Positions 1 through 5,634 of a stretch of 5,634 bases of DNA are shown here, in pieces. Location of the stretch: contig CAJLGW010000091.1 in NCBI GenBank assembly GCA_905206345.1, positions 1 to 5,634 on the forward strand, in the 5' to 3' direction. This stretch comes from an uncultured Sutterella sp. Its GTDB lineage: Bacteria; Pseudomonadota; Gammaproteobacteria; Burkholderiales; Burkholderiaceae_F. The notes below the pieces were generated by a model, which was not told the origin of the DNA, did no database searches, and saw only the letters and a list, made by a program, of their open reading frames with translations. Made by a program: the position numbers and the translations under genes. Position 1 is the stretch's first letter, and each line of letters starts with the position of its first letter.

Positions 1-4
1 GGGC

Positions 5-40
5 AAAAATTAACCCAGATTTCGTGAAAAACCTGGGTTA
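5..40 (-). terminator. terminator-like hairpin, minus strand
   Basis: TAACCCAG (11-18) pairs perfectly with CTGGGTTA (33-40) around a 14-nt loop. Read on the minus strand, the stem is followed by A and then five T (plus-strand A run at 5-9), the layout of a Rho-independent terminator. On the plus strand no T run follows. The stem is only partly GC and the loop is long, so termination may be weak. It lies 150 bp beyond the strong terminator at 191-226, so it is either a second stop for read-through or the end of a separate short minus-strand transcript. Confidence 0.4.
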
Positions 41-51
41 GTCAACAGTCT

Positions 52-77
52 GAGATCGTTTAAAAACGGTCTCTTTT
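52..77 (+). terminator. probable Rho-independent terminator, plus strand
   Basis: GAGATCGTT (52-60) pairs with AACGGTCTC (65-73) around the loop TAAA, followed directly by four T (74-77). One pair (56/69) is a U-G wobble in plus-strand RNA but would be an A-C mismatch on the minus strand, which favours plus-strand use. It would end a plus-strand gene lying left of the window. The T run is short, so strength is uncertain. Confidence 0.5.
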
Positions 78-108
78 GCATTGATGTCTAGATTTCTTAA
101 GTGAATTA

Positions 109-128
109 CCCTCAAGTGAACTCGAGGG
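109..128. repeat. inverted repeat of unknown role
   Basis: CCCTCAAG and CTCGAGGG flank the 4-nt loop TGAA. In minus-strand RNA all eight positions can pair, one as G-U; in plus-strand RNA there is one A-C mismatch. No T run follows in either direction, so this is not a classical terminator. A second short dyad, TGAATC/GATTCA with a 5-nt loop, lies at 145-161. Both are in a stretch with no convincing coding capacity, downstream of the strong yjiG terminator. Confidence 0.4.
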
Positions 129-190
129 CTTCATGGGACCTGACTGAATCGGTATGATTCAACCCTTTGGGGCAGAAATATAGATACAGT

Positions 191-226
191 AAAAAAAGTG
201 CCCGGTGATTCTGAATCAACCGGGCA
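191..226 (-). terminator. strong Rho-independent terminator after yjiG
   Basis: An outer stem of eight pairs (199-206 with 219-226, containing GCCCGGT/ACCGGGC) continues into GATT/AATC (207-210 with 214-217) around a 3-nt loop, with one bulged base at 218. On the minus strand the stem is followed by AC and then seven T (plus-strand A run 191-197). It lies 55 bp beyond the yjiG stop codon and is the natural end of the minus-strand transcript carrying yjiH and yjiG. Confidence 0.87.
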
Positions 227-280
227 AATAGCATTATTACGGAGTAGTAATTATGGATATATTAGTTGTCTAGTTTTTGC

Positions 281-745
281 TTAGACAATGATATTCATGA
301 TGATCATGGCGATCATAGCGTTCAGGACGGAAATGCTCATCAAGAACGGGATGCGAGAGCCACGCGTACCCACAACACCCAAGCAACGACCCATGTATTG
401 CAATTGAGAACCCATCAAAACGATTGCAGGGCAAAGAATGGCAATATCTTGAGTGGAAATAGAGCCTTGGTCAATCAATGCGGCTGCAACACCGACACCA
501 CCACCAATGGACATCCAACCAGCGATTAAAACAGTGGCAGCTTCACCAGGTAAGCCGAAGAGCATCATGAACGGGGAGAACACATCACCAATAATCGGCA
601 AAAGACCAGAGATATTTAAGAGACGAATGAGCACGAAAGCCATCAAAACGTTAGGAATTGTGGAGTGCGTACAAATGTTCCAACCTTGGACTGCGCCCTT
701 GACGAATACGTCAGTAACCATCATCTTAGAATTTGCATTAGACAT
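281..745 (-). CDS. yjiG: YjiG family inner membrane protein (nucleoside-recognition/GATE type)
   Basis: A 154-residue, very hydrophobic protein with about four membrane segments (roughly residues 28-52, 58-91, 99-118 and 132-154). The motifs GLPGEAATVL (64-73), GGGVGVAA (81-88) and MGSQLQYMGRCLG (111-123) match E. coli YjiG as I remember it, and the length is the same (about 153 aa), so the protein looks complete. The family resembles sporulation protein SpmB and has no firmly established substrate; a role in transporting a small molecule or peptide is inference. The start is fixed by a textbook AGGAGG (754-759) 8 nt before ATG. The stop of yjiH lies only 20 bp upstream, so the two are almost certainly co-translated partners. 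A strong terminator follows. Confidence 0.9.
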   Translation of the reverse strand: MSNANSKMMVTDVFVKGAVQGWNICTHSTIPNVLMAFVLIRLLNISGLLPIIGDVFSPFMMLFGLPGEAATVLIAGWMSIGGGVGVAAALIDQGSISTQDIAILCPAIVLMGSQLQYMGRCLGVVGTRGSRIPFLMSISVLNAMIAMIIMNIIV

Positions 746-753
746 TTTAAATT

Positions 754-759
754 CCTCCT
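754..759 (-). promoter_or_regulatory. ribosome binding site of yjiG
   Basis: AGGAGG on the minus strand, 8 nt before the yjiG ATG, in the 20-bp gap after the yjiH stop. It is a full match to the anti-Shine-Dalgarno core and the strongest such site in the window, fixing the yjiG start. Confidence 0.85.
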
Positions 760-765
760 GGTCTA

Positions 766-1452
766 TTAAGCGTTCTTTTTACGTTGGAGCATGAAAACAA
801 AGCGTGCGACGTTAGCGCCGAAGAACTTCATCAAGAAAGTGACGACTAAGCAAGCACCGAGCGTAACAGGAACTGATTCACCGTTGGCGCCCGTGAGGCT
901 CAAAAGTACAAGACCAGAACCCATGAAGTTAGCAAGCGTAGCGTCCCCCGACAGTTGAAGCATGGCAAAGGTGTCGGCTTCATCTTCCGTGATTTCACCA
1001 GAATCCTTCAATTGACGAGTCATTGCTGCGCCACCGTCAGTGGTTTGCAAGGAGGAGATGAATGCAAGACAACACGTGCCAGGGATACCAACGACAGGGC
1101 GGAGAATCGGGGTCAATAGTTGGCGAGCAGCATCCAAAGCACCATAGTGTTCAAGAACGGTGATAGATGCTAAAGCGAACATAACCGTTGGGGTTAACGT
1201 GATGGCGAAGATAAAACCGTCCAAAGCGCCGAAACCACCTTTACCACGGAAAGTTGTCATTGCGGTAGAGAGTGTTTCACCGTTTAAAGAAACGGAAGCA
1301 GCCATCTTACCGAAGGAGCCATTCAATGTGGCAAAGTCAAAAATGCCATACCATGCACCCGTACCAGTAAGCGTACCGGAGAAGAAAACGCAAGCGAAGA
1401 TCAAGGCGATATAGGCGCCAATTCCAACCTTTTTGTAGATGCCTTCGTTCAT
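766..1452 (-). CDS. yjiH: YjiH family inner membrane protein (nucleoside-recognition/GATE domain)
   Basis: A 228-residue membrane protein, the length expected for YjiH (about 227 aa in E. coli). Hydrophobic segments lie near residues 10-30, 78-103, 118-137, 173-188 and 195-218. The SSLQTTDGGAA stretch (133-143) and the following charged segment, with LSGDATLANFMGSG (167-180), are typical of the nucleoside-recognition/GATE fold shared with SpmA-like proteins. It is the partner of YjiG, whose gene begins 20 bp downstream. The function is not biochemically settled; membrane transport is the usual guess. The ATG is preceded by AAGGA (1460-1464) at 7 nt spacing. The peptidase gene ends 97 bp upstream, and that gap contains a promoter-like sequence and a dyad, so yjiHG may be expressed both from read-through and from its own promoter. 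Confidence 0.88.
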   Translation of the reverse strand: MNEGIYKKVGIGAYIALIFACVFFSGTLTGTGAWYGIFDFATLNGSFGKMAASVSLNGETLSTAMTTFRGKGGFGALDGFIFAITLTPTVMFALASITVLEHYGALDAARQLLTPILRPVVGIPGTCCLAFISSLQTTDGGAAMTRQLKDSGEITEDEADTFAMLQLSGDATLANFMGSGLVLLSLTGANGESVPVTLGACLVVTFLMKFFGANVARFVFMLQRKKNA

Positions 1453-1479
1453 TTGATGATCCTTAAAATGTTAAGTTAG

Positions 1480-1507
1480 AAAATAATCCCCTCTAGCTAG
1501 CAGTCAA
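1480..1507 (-). promoter_or_regulatory. candidate internal promoter for yjiHG
   Basis: On the minus strand TTGACT (1507-1502) and TATTTT (1485-1480) are separated by 16 bp, a five-of-six match to the -35 box and a weaker four-of-six match to the -10 box. Transcription would start near 1473, giving a leader of about 20 nt that contains the AAGGA site of yjiH. The -35 box lies inside the perfect dyad described next. The 16-bp spacer and imperfect -10 leave this unproven. Confidence 0.4.
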
Positions 1508-1526
1508 AATGACTGCTAGTTTGAGG
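1490..1526. promoter_or_regulatory. dyad between the peptidase gene and yjiH (operator or hairpin)
   Basis: CTAGCAGTCA (1497-1506) and TGACTGCTAG (1510-1519) form a perfect 10-bp inverted repeat around three bases; CCTC (1490-1493) and GAGG (1523-1526) extend it beyond a short imperfect stretch. In minus-strand RNA this is a stable hairpin, but what follows is GGATTATTTT rather than a clean T run, so it would be a poor terminator. It could instead be a DNA operator covering the -35 box of the candidate yjiHG promoter, or an mRNA-processing or stability element giving unequal expression of the peptidase and the membrane pair. Confidence 0.6.
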
Positions 1527-1549
1527 AATAAGTGGAAATAAAACTCGGA

Positions 1550-3349
1550 TTAGAGCGGTTGTGTCTTATCCTTAAGCCAAGCCTTTTCTTCCTCGTTCAG
1601 GTATGGAGAAAGTTTTTCGTAGACCTTGGCATGGTAGGAGTTAATCCAAGAGAGCTCTTCAGCTGAGAGTTCTTCTACGACAATGGCCTTGCGTTCATAC
1701 GGTAAGAACGTGATGGTTTCGAATTCCATGAATTGTCCAAATTCGTTCTTTTCTAACGGTTGTACAAAAACGGAATTTTCGATACGAATACCGTGGCGTC
1801 CCGGTTTATAGAGTCCCGGTTCGTTGGAGAAAAGCATACCTTCTTCAAGTACGGTGTTTCGAGCATAAGGGAAGAGCGGAGCATATTCAATGATGATCTT
1901 TCCAGGACCTTCATGCACGTTGGAGACGTAGCCCATACCGTGACCGGTTCCATGACCGAAATTCATCATGTAATCCCAGTGATTTGATTTGACAATGGCA
2001 TCAATCAAATTGCCGGTAACACCGTAGGGGAACTTTTGACGTGAAGTCACGAGGTGAGACTTTAACGTGACCGTGTAATCCATCTTCATTTCATCGGTTA
2101 ACTCTCCAACAGCCACAGTGCGAGTAAGGTCGGTTGTACCGCAGAAGTATTGAGCACAGATATCAAAGAGTAAGAAGCCTTCAGGCTTAACCTTAGCGGT
2201 CATCGTTGCAGATGGACGATAGTGGGGCAATGCGGCATTTTCGCCATAACCAATGATTGGAATGTTTGCCGGTTGAATGTAGAGGGGTTCCATGCGACGA
2301 AAGTCTTCGAGTTTCTTCCCGATTGCGAATTCATCGAGCTCGCCACTTGCAACATTAGCTTCAATCCAACGCATGAAACGCACCACTGCAATACATTCCA
2401 AAATGTTTGCACGACGGACATTTTCTTGCTCACCTTTGCTTTTTTGAGCTTTTTGTGCGGTAACTAAATCAGGACCATCAATAACTTTTACGGCTTCAGG
2501 GACAGATTCATATAGACCAAAAGGAGTCTTGTACGGATCAATGTAAAGCGTAGAGACAGTCATGTTAGCGATAATTTGATTGATTTCTTTGTACTCGCAA
2601 AGAATCCAACCATCGCCAGTTAAGCGTTCCTTGATTTCTTCCGAGAGTTTGAAGAGGTCAACACAAAGATATGCTTCTGTCTGAGAGACAAAGGCGTAAC
2701 TATGGAAGAATGGGTAGAGTGGATTTTCGTTACCCCGTAAGTTTGTGAGCCATGCTACGTCATCGAGGCTTGGAACAAGTGTGGCTGCGTCGGGAGCGTA
2801 CTTTTGCAAACGTGAACGAAGTGCAGACAACTTCTGAGGACGGGTTTCACAAGCCCACTGACTATCTAATTCCCAAATGGGATCCGTCGGTACAGAAGGA
2901 CGGTCAGCCCAGATTTCACCAACGAAATTACGATCATGATTAATTTTGAGTCCTTTAATAGGAAGTTTTTCCTTAAAGGAGCGAAGCATGGCTTCACTTA
3001 AAACTTCACCATCAACACCCAATGTGTCGCCTTCGTGTAATTGCGTTAAAAGCCATTCGTGCCAATCAGGCGTTCCCGGTTCGCTAATGGAATTGATATG
3101 AAAGGCAGTTTGGTCGATTTCTCGAGAAGCCTGCGTCGTATAACGACCATCTGTCCAAAATTCAGCGGCATTGTCAGTGACCACAGCGTAACCCATCGAA
3201 CCAGTAAAACCCGTTAACCACTGCATGGCCTTCCAGTGAGCAGAAACGGATTCTGTTTGATGTGGGTCGGTAGTGCCAACGTAAATGGCTTTAACACCAG
3301 CTTCACATATTAATTGTCGGAGTGCGACAAGTTTTTCAGTTGTATTCAT
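1550..3349 (-). CDS. long-form aminopeptidase P (Xaa-Pro aminopeptidase), M24B family
   Basis: A 599-residue cytoplasmic metallopeptidase expected to remove the N-terminal residue from peptides with proline in second position. The three-domain long form is seen: creatinase-type N domain (about 5-135, with FWTDGRY at 64-70), second N-like domain (about 160-305), catalytic pita-bread domain (about 310-535) and the C-terminal M24_C extension (about 545-599, ending WLKDKTQPL). All five dinuclear-metal ligands are present by motif: D396, D407 in GTTDLTRT, H470 in GHGTGHGMG, E510 in NEPG and E524 in GIRIEN; H376 and H479 match the other conserved active-site histidines. There is no signal peptide. 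The residues beside D396 are unusual (DICAQYFCG). GAGGAG (3358-3363) lies 8 nt before ATG. rarD ends 34 bp upstream, suggesting co-transcription. It is much longer than E. coli PepP (about 441 aa), so I withhold that symbol. Confidence 0.95.
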   Translation of the reverse strand: MNTTEKLVALRQLICEAGVKAIYVGTTDPHQTESVSAHWKAMQWLTGFTGSMGYAVVTDNAAEFWTDGRYTTQASREIDQTAFHINSISEPGTPDWHEWLLTQLHEGDTLGVDGEVLSEAMLRSFKEKLPIKGLKINHDRNFVGEIWADRPSVPTDPIWELDSQWACETRPQKLSALRSRLQKYAPDAATLVPSLDDVAWLTNLRGNENPLYPFFHSYAFVSQTEAYLCVDLFKLSEEIKERLTGDGWILCEYKEINQIIANMTVSTLYIDPYKTPFGLYESVPEAVKVIDGPDLVTAQKAQKSKGEQENVRRANILECIAVVRFMRWIEANVASGELDEFAIGKKLEDFRRMEPLYIQPANIPIIGYGENAALPHYRPSATMTAKVKPEGFLLFDICAQYFCGTTDLTRTVAVGELTDEMKMDYTVTLKSHLVTSRQKFPYGVTGNLIDAIVKSNHWDYMMNFGHGTGHGMGYVSNVHEGPGKIIIEYAPLFPYARNTVLEEGMLFSNEPGLYKPGRHGIRIENSVFVQPLEKNEFGQFMEFETITFLPYERKAIVVEELSAEELSWINSYHAKVYEKLSPYLNEEEKAWLKDKTQPL

Positions 3350-3383
3350 AACAACAACTCCTCGGTTAGTAAAAATTTCTGAC

Positions 3384-4340
3384 CTAGTTCGAGTGGATAG
3401 CTTTTTTAGTCCAGCCCTTTTGTTTGAACTTAAAGTTCACACTGTAATGTTGGCCAATGATGAAGACAATGATGCTTATCCAGATAAACGTCATTGGAAA
3501 GAGTTCATCCCAGCCGAATTTTTCATCGTAGATAAAGATGCCTAAACATAAGGTTAAAATCGGACTTAAATATTGGCACAATCCCAAAAGATTGAGCGGT
3601 AAATTGTTCGTGGCATAGGTGTAGGTGATAAGTGGTACCGAAGTTAAGATGCCAGTACCTATCAATGCGTAAGCTGTTACGTCCATTGAGGACAATTGAG
3701 TGAAGAATTCTGAGGTGCCCCCCACACACATCAAGAAGATGATAGAGAAGGGGGCGACAATTAGGGATTCTAAAAAAATTGCTACTGCTGGCGTTAAAAA
3801 AATTTTTTTCTTTAAAGCACCATATACAGCCCATGTTGAAGATACTCCAATTGCAATCCACGGGAAACTACCAAAGCGAACTAACATAATCGTTACACCG
3901 ATGACGGCTAAAAGCATGCTTAACTTTTGAAGACTGTTTAATCGTTCTCGGAAATATAAAACACCAAGTAAAACGCTCATTAATGGGGTCAAAAACAAAC
4001 CAATGCCAAGTTCAACAACTGCGCCAATCATAGGGGCAAAAATATTTATCCACCAGTTAATAACGGCAATAAAAGATACCAATACTAAAAGACAAAGGTT
4101 GAGAGGACGATTCATCAAGTCATGAATTGTATTGATTACGGCCTTCCACTGATGTATGGCAATAATAAAAATGAAAAGTACTACCGTCGTCCAAACATAA
4201 CGATGAGCAATAACAATCCAAGCATCAAGGTTAGCGAGCGTTTTCCAGTATATGGGTTGCAACCCCCAAACCAAATAGGCAAAAAAGGCCCCTAACACTC
4301 CAATTGCTTGATGGTTATTTTTAAGGGTAGTTAAACTCAT
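3384..4340 (-). CDS. rarD: RarD-type EamA permease (drug/metabolite transporter superfamily)
   Basis: A 318-residue inner membrane protein with about ten hydrophobic helices, made of two EamA-like repeats. AYLVWGLQPIYWK (21-33), AHRYVW (45-50), NWWINIFA (95-102), GLFLTPLMSVLLGVLYFRERL (114-134), FGSFPWIAIG (156-165), YGALKKKI (173-180) and the QYLSPILTLCLGIFIYDEKF segment (256-275) all follow the RarD pattern; E. coli RarD is about 296 aa. RarD substrates are not established despite its chloramphenicol-sensitivity name. I take the ATG at 4340; an in-frame TTG at 4352 would add four residues (MYYK). Neither has a recognisable Shine-Dalgarno site, so translation may be weak or the message nearly leaderless. 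The gene is divergent from the LysR regulator, a layout typical of LysR targets, and is first in line with the peptidase gene 34 bp downstream. Confidence 0.87.
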   Translation of the reverse strand: MSLTTLKNNHQAIGVLGAFFAYLVWGLQPIYWKTLANLDAWIVIAHRYVWTTVVLFIFIIAIHQWKAVINTIHDLMNRPLNLCLLVLVSFIAVINWWINIFAPMIGAVVELGIGLFLTPLMSVLLGVLYFRERLNSLQKLSMLLAVIGVTIMLVRFGSFPWIAIGVSSTWAVYGALKKKIFLTPAVAIFLESLIVAPFSIIFLMCVGGTSEFFTQLSSMDVTAYALIGTGILTSVPLITYTYATNNLPLNLLGLCQYLSPILTLCLGIFIYDEKFGWDELFPMTFIWISIIVFIIGQHYSVNFKFKQKGWTKKAIHSN

Positions 4341-4398
4341 TTTGTAGTACAAAGATTTTTACGATTTAAGTAAATCAAATAAATTAAAAACGAAATGT

Positions 4399-4415
4399 TT
4401 GAGAAGATCTCTCAA
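4399..4415. promoter_or_regulatory. candidate LysR-type operator in the rarD/lysR spacer
   Basis: TTGAGA (4399-4404) and TCTCAA (4410-4415) form a perfect 6-bp dyad with a 5-bp centre. Its centre lies about 60 bp before the predicted start of the divergent regulator, close to where LysR-type proteins normally place their high-affinity site (about -65). The spacing is not the textbook T-N11-A, so binding by the adjacent regulator is inference. Confidence 0.4.
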
Positions 4416-4431
4416 TTGACGGATTAACTTC

Positions 4432-4460
4432 TTGAACATTTTTTGTTACATTCGGATAAT
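4432..4460 (+). promoter_or_regulatory. sigma70-type promoter of the LysR gene
   Basis: TTGAAC (4432-4437) and GATAAT (4455-4460) are separated by exactly 17 bp; each matches five of six consensus positions. Transcription would begin near 4467, giving a leader of about 69 nt that is very A/T rich. No comparably good promoter is visible for rarD on the other strand; TATTAT overlapping this -10 box (4461-4456) is the only -10-like candidate I see and it lacks a good -35. Confidence 0.6.
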
Positions 4461-4535
4461 ATTCATGTTCGTAAAAGAAATAAAACGAATTATTTTTATC
4501 TTTACTATTTGTAAATTGAATAGATAATAAAAATC

Positions 4536-5453
4536 ATGAGCTTAACTAAATATCGAGCCTTTTTAAAGGTTGCTACAACAGGTAGCTTTAGCGAGGCAGC
4601 TAAACATCTGCATTGCACGCAGTCTGCTGCTAGCCGAATGATTGCTGATTTAGAGCAGTTATGGGATGTGAAGGTGTTTGCACGCTTTAAAAGTGGCATC
4701 GAACTTACACCAGAAGGTAAAGCTCTTTTGCCAATGATTCGAGATGTAGTTCTGGCCGATGATAGTTTAAAGGCCATGGTATCTTCCATCACCGAGTTAA
4801 CAACTGGAACTGTGCGAATAGCGACGTACGCAAGTGTCGCAACATTGTGGTTACCCAAAGTAATATGTGAATTTAAACGCATGTACCCTAATGTGGACTA
4901 CGAAGTTCTAATGGGTGACTATAACGAAATTGAACATTTGGTTAGAACAGGGCGTGTGGATATCGGTTTTTCAACACCTCAAATTGGAGAAGGACTAGAG
5001 TCAGTTTTAGTCGCTAAAGATGAGCTACTATTGGTTGCCCCAACCTCTCATAGGTTTGCCCAAATGGATACAGTATCGGTGAAGTTGTTAGAAGGGGAGT
5101 CTTTTTTTCTTGAAGAAATGGGACGAGCCGGTTTTGTGTCTCAATACTTGGAAAAAGAGCAAGTTCGTCCATTTATAGAATTAAAAACCCATCATGATAA
5201 TGCTATTTTAAATATGGTAAAAATGGAGCTAGGGGTCTCTATTTTGCCTGAATTGGTGCTAAGAGGCTTCCCAGTTGAGGGAGTTTGCTTTAAAGAATTA
5301 GAACCTCGAGGTTATCGCGAAATTTTGCTTGTGTTGCGACAAGGAACTCAACTTTCATTTGCATCTAAGAGATTCCTAGTTTGCTTTCGAGATGTATTAA
5401 AAAAAGAGATTGCTCCTTCGTTTAGCACAGATATTGAGAGATTTATTCTCTAA
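4536..5453 (+). CDS. LysR family transcriptional regulator
   Basis: A 305-residue DNA-binding regulator of the usual LysR length. Residues 1-60 are the winged helix-turn-helix (FLKVATTGSFSEAAKHLHCTQSAASRMIADLEQ, in two parts at 9-28 and 29-41, then ELTPEGKALLP at 56-66). Residues about 91-290 form the periplasmic-binding-protein-like effector domain, opening with GTVRIATYASVATLWLPKVI (91-110) and including RTGRVDIGF (137-145) and LGVSILPELV (232-241). The ATG gives the standard LysR N-terminus; upstream there is no clear Shine-Dalgarno site. It is divergent from rarD, so rarD, and perhaps the peptidase and yjiHG behind it, are the obvious candidate targets, together with its own gene. The inducer cannot be told from sequence. 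A terminator follows about 100 bp after the stop. Confidence 0.93.
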   Translation: MSLTKYRAFLKVATTGSFSEAAKHLHCTQSAASRMIADLEQLWDVKVFARFKSGIELTPEGKALLPMIRDVVLADDSLKAMVSSITELTTGTVRIATYASVATLWLPKVICEFKRMYPNVDYEVLMGDYNEIEHLVRTGRVDIGFSTPQIGEGLESVLVAKDELLLVAPTSHRFAQMDTVSVKLLEGESFFLEEMGRAGFVSQYLEKEQVRPFIELKTHHDNAILNMVKMELGVSILPELVLRGFPVEGVCFKELEPRGYREILLVLRQGTQLSFASKRFLVCFRDVLKKEIAPSFSTDIERFIL

Positions 5454-5550
5454 AGAATTGACGTGCACTCATAGAGCAGGTAAGCGCAGTCGCCAACACT
5501 TACCAAGTGAAGACCAAAATGAAGCGACTTATCTTGTTGGTAAAAATGAA

Positions 5551-5579
5551 AAAAGAGTTTGCGTTTGCAAACTCTTTTT
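5551..5579. terminator. bidirectional Rho-independent terminator
   Basis: AAAAGAGTTTGC (5551-5562) pairs perfectly with GCAAACTCTTTT (5567-5578) around the loop GTTT. Five T close the plus strand (5575-5579). On the minus strand the stem ends in six T (A run 5549-5554). It can therefore stop both the lysR transcript coming from the left and the tRNA transcript coming from the right, whose mature 3' end is only 8 bp away. Confidence 0.87.
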
Positions 5580-5586
5580 AGAATTC

Positions 5587-5634
5587 TGGTAGGCACAATT
5601 GGATTCGAACCAACGACCCCCACCATGTCAAGGT
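5587..5634 (-). tRNA. tRNA-Val(GAC), 3' part, cut by the window edge
   Basis: The minus strand gives the last 48 nt of a tRNA. From the right edge: the inner part of the anticodon stem 5' strand (ACC), loop TTGACAT with U33 and anticodon GAC at 5629-5627, stem GGTGG, 5-nt variable loop GGGTC, T stem GTTGG, T loop TTCGAAT, CCAAT, acceptor strand TGTGCCT, discriminator A and an encoded CCA (5589-5587). The anticodon-to-T-arm body is as I recall it in E. coli tRNA-Val(GAC); the acceptor stem differs. The missing 5' end should begin AGGCACA if the acceptor is fully paired. It reads GUC and, through wobble, GUU valine codons. Confidence 0.94.

Noticed and set aside
99..120. Direct repeat AAGTGAA (99-105 and 114-120)
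   Set aside because: There are only two copies of seven bases in AT-rich DNA; this is too little for an iteron or CRISPR-like array.
266..794. Two plus-strand open frames (266-529 and 453-794)
   Set aside because: They are antisense shadows of yjiG and part of its flank, with compositions typical of reverse-strand reading, and yjiG is clearly the real gene.
1160..1414. Plus-strand open frame opposite yjiH
   Set aside because: It is antisense to strongly conserved yjiH sequence, with no ribosome site or recognisable domain.
3285..3545. Plus-strand open frame across the rarD/peptidase junction
   Set aside because: It is antisense to the ends of two well-supported genes and has no family resemblance.
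3523..3861. 112-residue minus-strand open frame within rarD
   Set aside because: It is an out-of-frame shadow of the RarD coding sequence, which has intact membrane motifs in its own frame.
4326..4550. Near-identical first codons of the divergent genes (both begin Met-Ser-Leu-Thr)
   Set aside because: The match covers only about 12 bases at each end and does not extend into flanking DNA; chance is more likely than a functional inverted repeat.
5410..5592. 60-residue open frame on the plus strand
   Set aside because: It overlaps the end of the LysR gene in another frame, runs through the terminator hairpin and into the antisense of the tRNA, and resembles no protein family.
5587..5634. tRNA 3' end as an integration attachment site
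   Set aside because: No integrase, second copy of the tRNA 3' end or change in gene content is visible within the window.

Overview
This 5.6-kb window looks like an ordinary chromosomal segment of a Gram-negative, moderately AT-rich proteobacterium. The evidence is a tRNA-Val(GAC) with an encoded CCA end and a body like that of enteric bacteria, a RarD-type permease, a YjiH/YjiG membrane pair, a LysR-type regulator and Shine-Dalgarno sites of the GGAGG/AAGGA type. A host-associated member of the Burkholderiales (Sutterellaceae or Alcaligenaceae type) is a reasonable guess, but the window does not prove it. I see no insertion sequence, integrase, CRISPR array or phage gene.

Layout from left to right. 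Positions 1-280 hold no convincing gene but are rich in hairpins: a terminator-like hairpin on the minus strand (5-40), one on the plus strand (52-77), two further dyads (109-128 and 145-161), and a strong minus-strand terminator (191-226). That terminator closes a set of minus-strand genes, which in transcription order are rarD (4340 to 3384), a long-form M24 aminopeptidase P (3349 to 1550), yjiH (1452 to 766) and yjiG (745 to 281). The gaps are 34, 97 and 20 bp. The 97-bp gap contains a 10-bp perfect dyad that overlaps the -35 box of a plausible internal promoter, so yjiHG may have its own control. Divergent from rarD, and separated by an AT-rich 195-bp spacer, is a LysR-family regulator (4536-5453) with a good sigma70 promoter and a TTGAGA/TCTCAA dyad centred about 60 bp before the predicted transcription start. 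It is followed by a bidirectional terminator (5551-5579) and, converging from the right edge, the 3' 48 nt of tRNA-Val(GAC).

How the genes may work together is inference. Aminopeptidase P removes N-terminal residues in front of proline. YjiH and YjiG are paired small membrane proteins of the nucleoside-recognition/GATE class, which in E. coli sit beside another dipeptide hydrolase, iadA. RarD belongs to the drug/metabolite transporter superfamily. The block may therefore be a peptide or amino-acid handling unit under the divergent LysR protein, but no substrate can be read from the sequence. The best leads are the peptidase-YjiHG association, the two dyads placed like operators, and the hairpin cluster at the left edge. 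I found no clearly new system.
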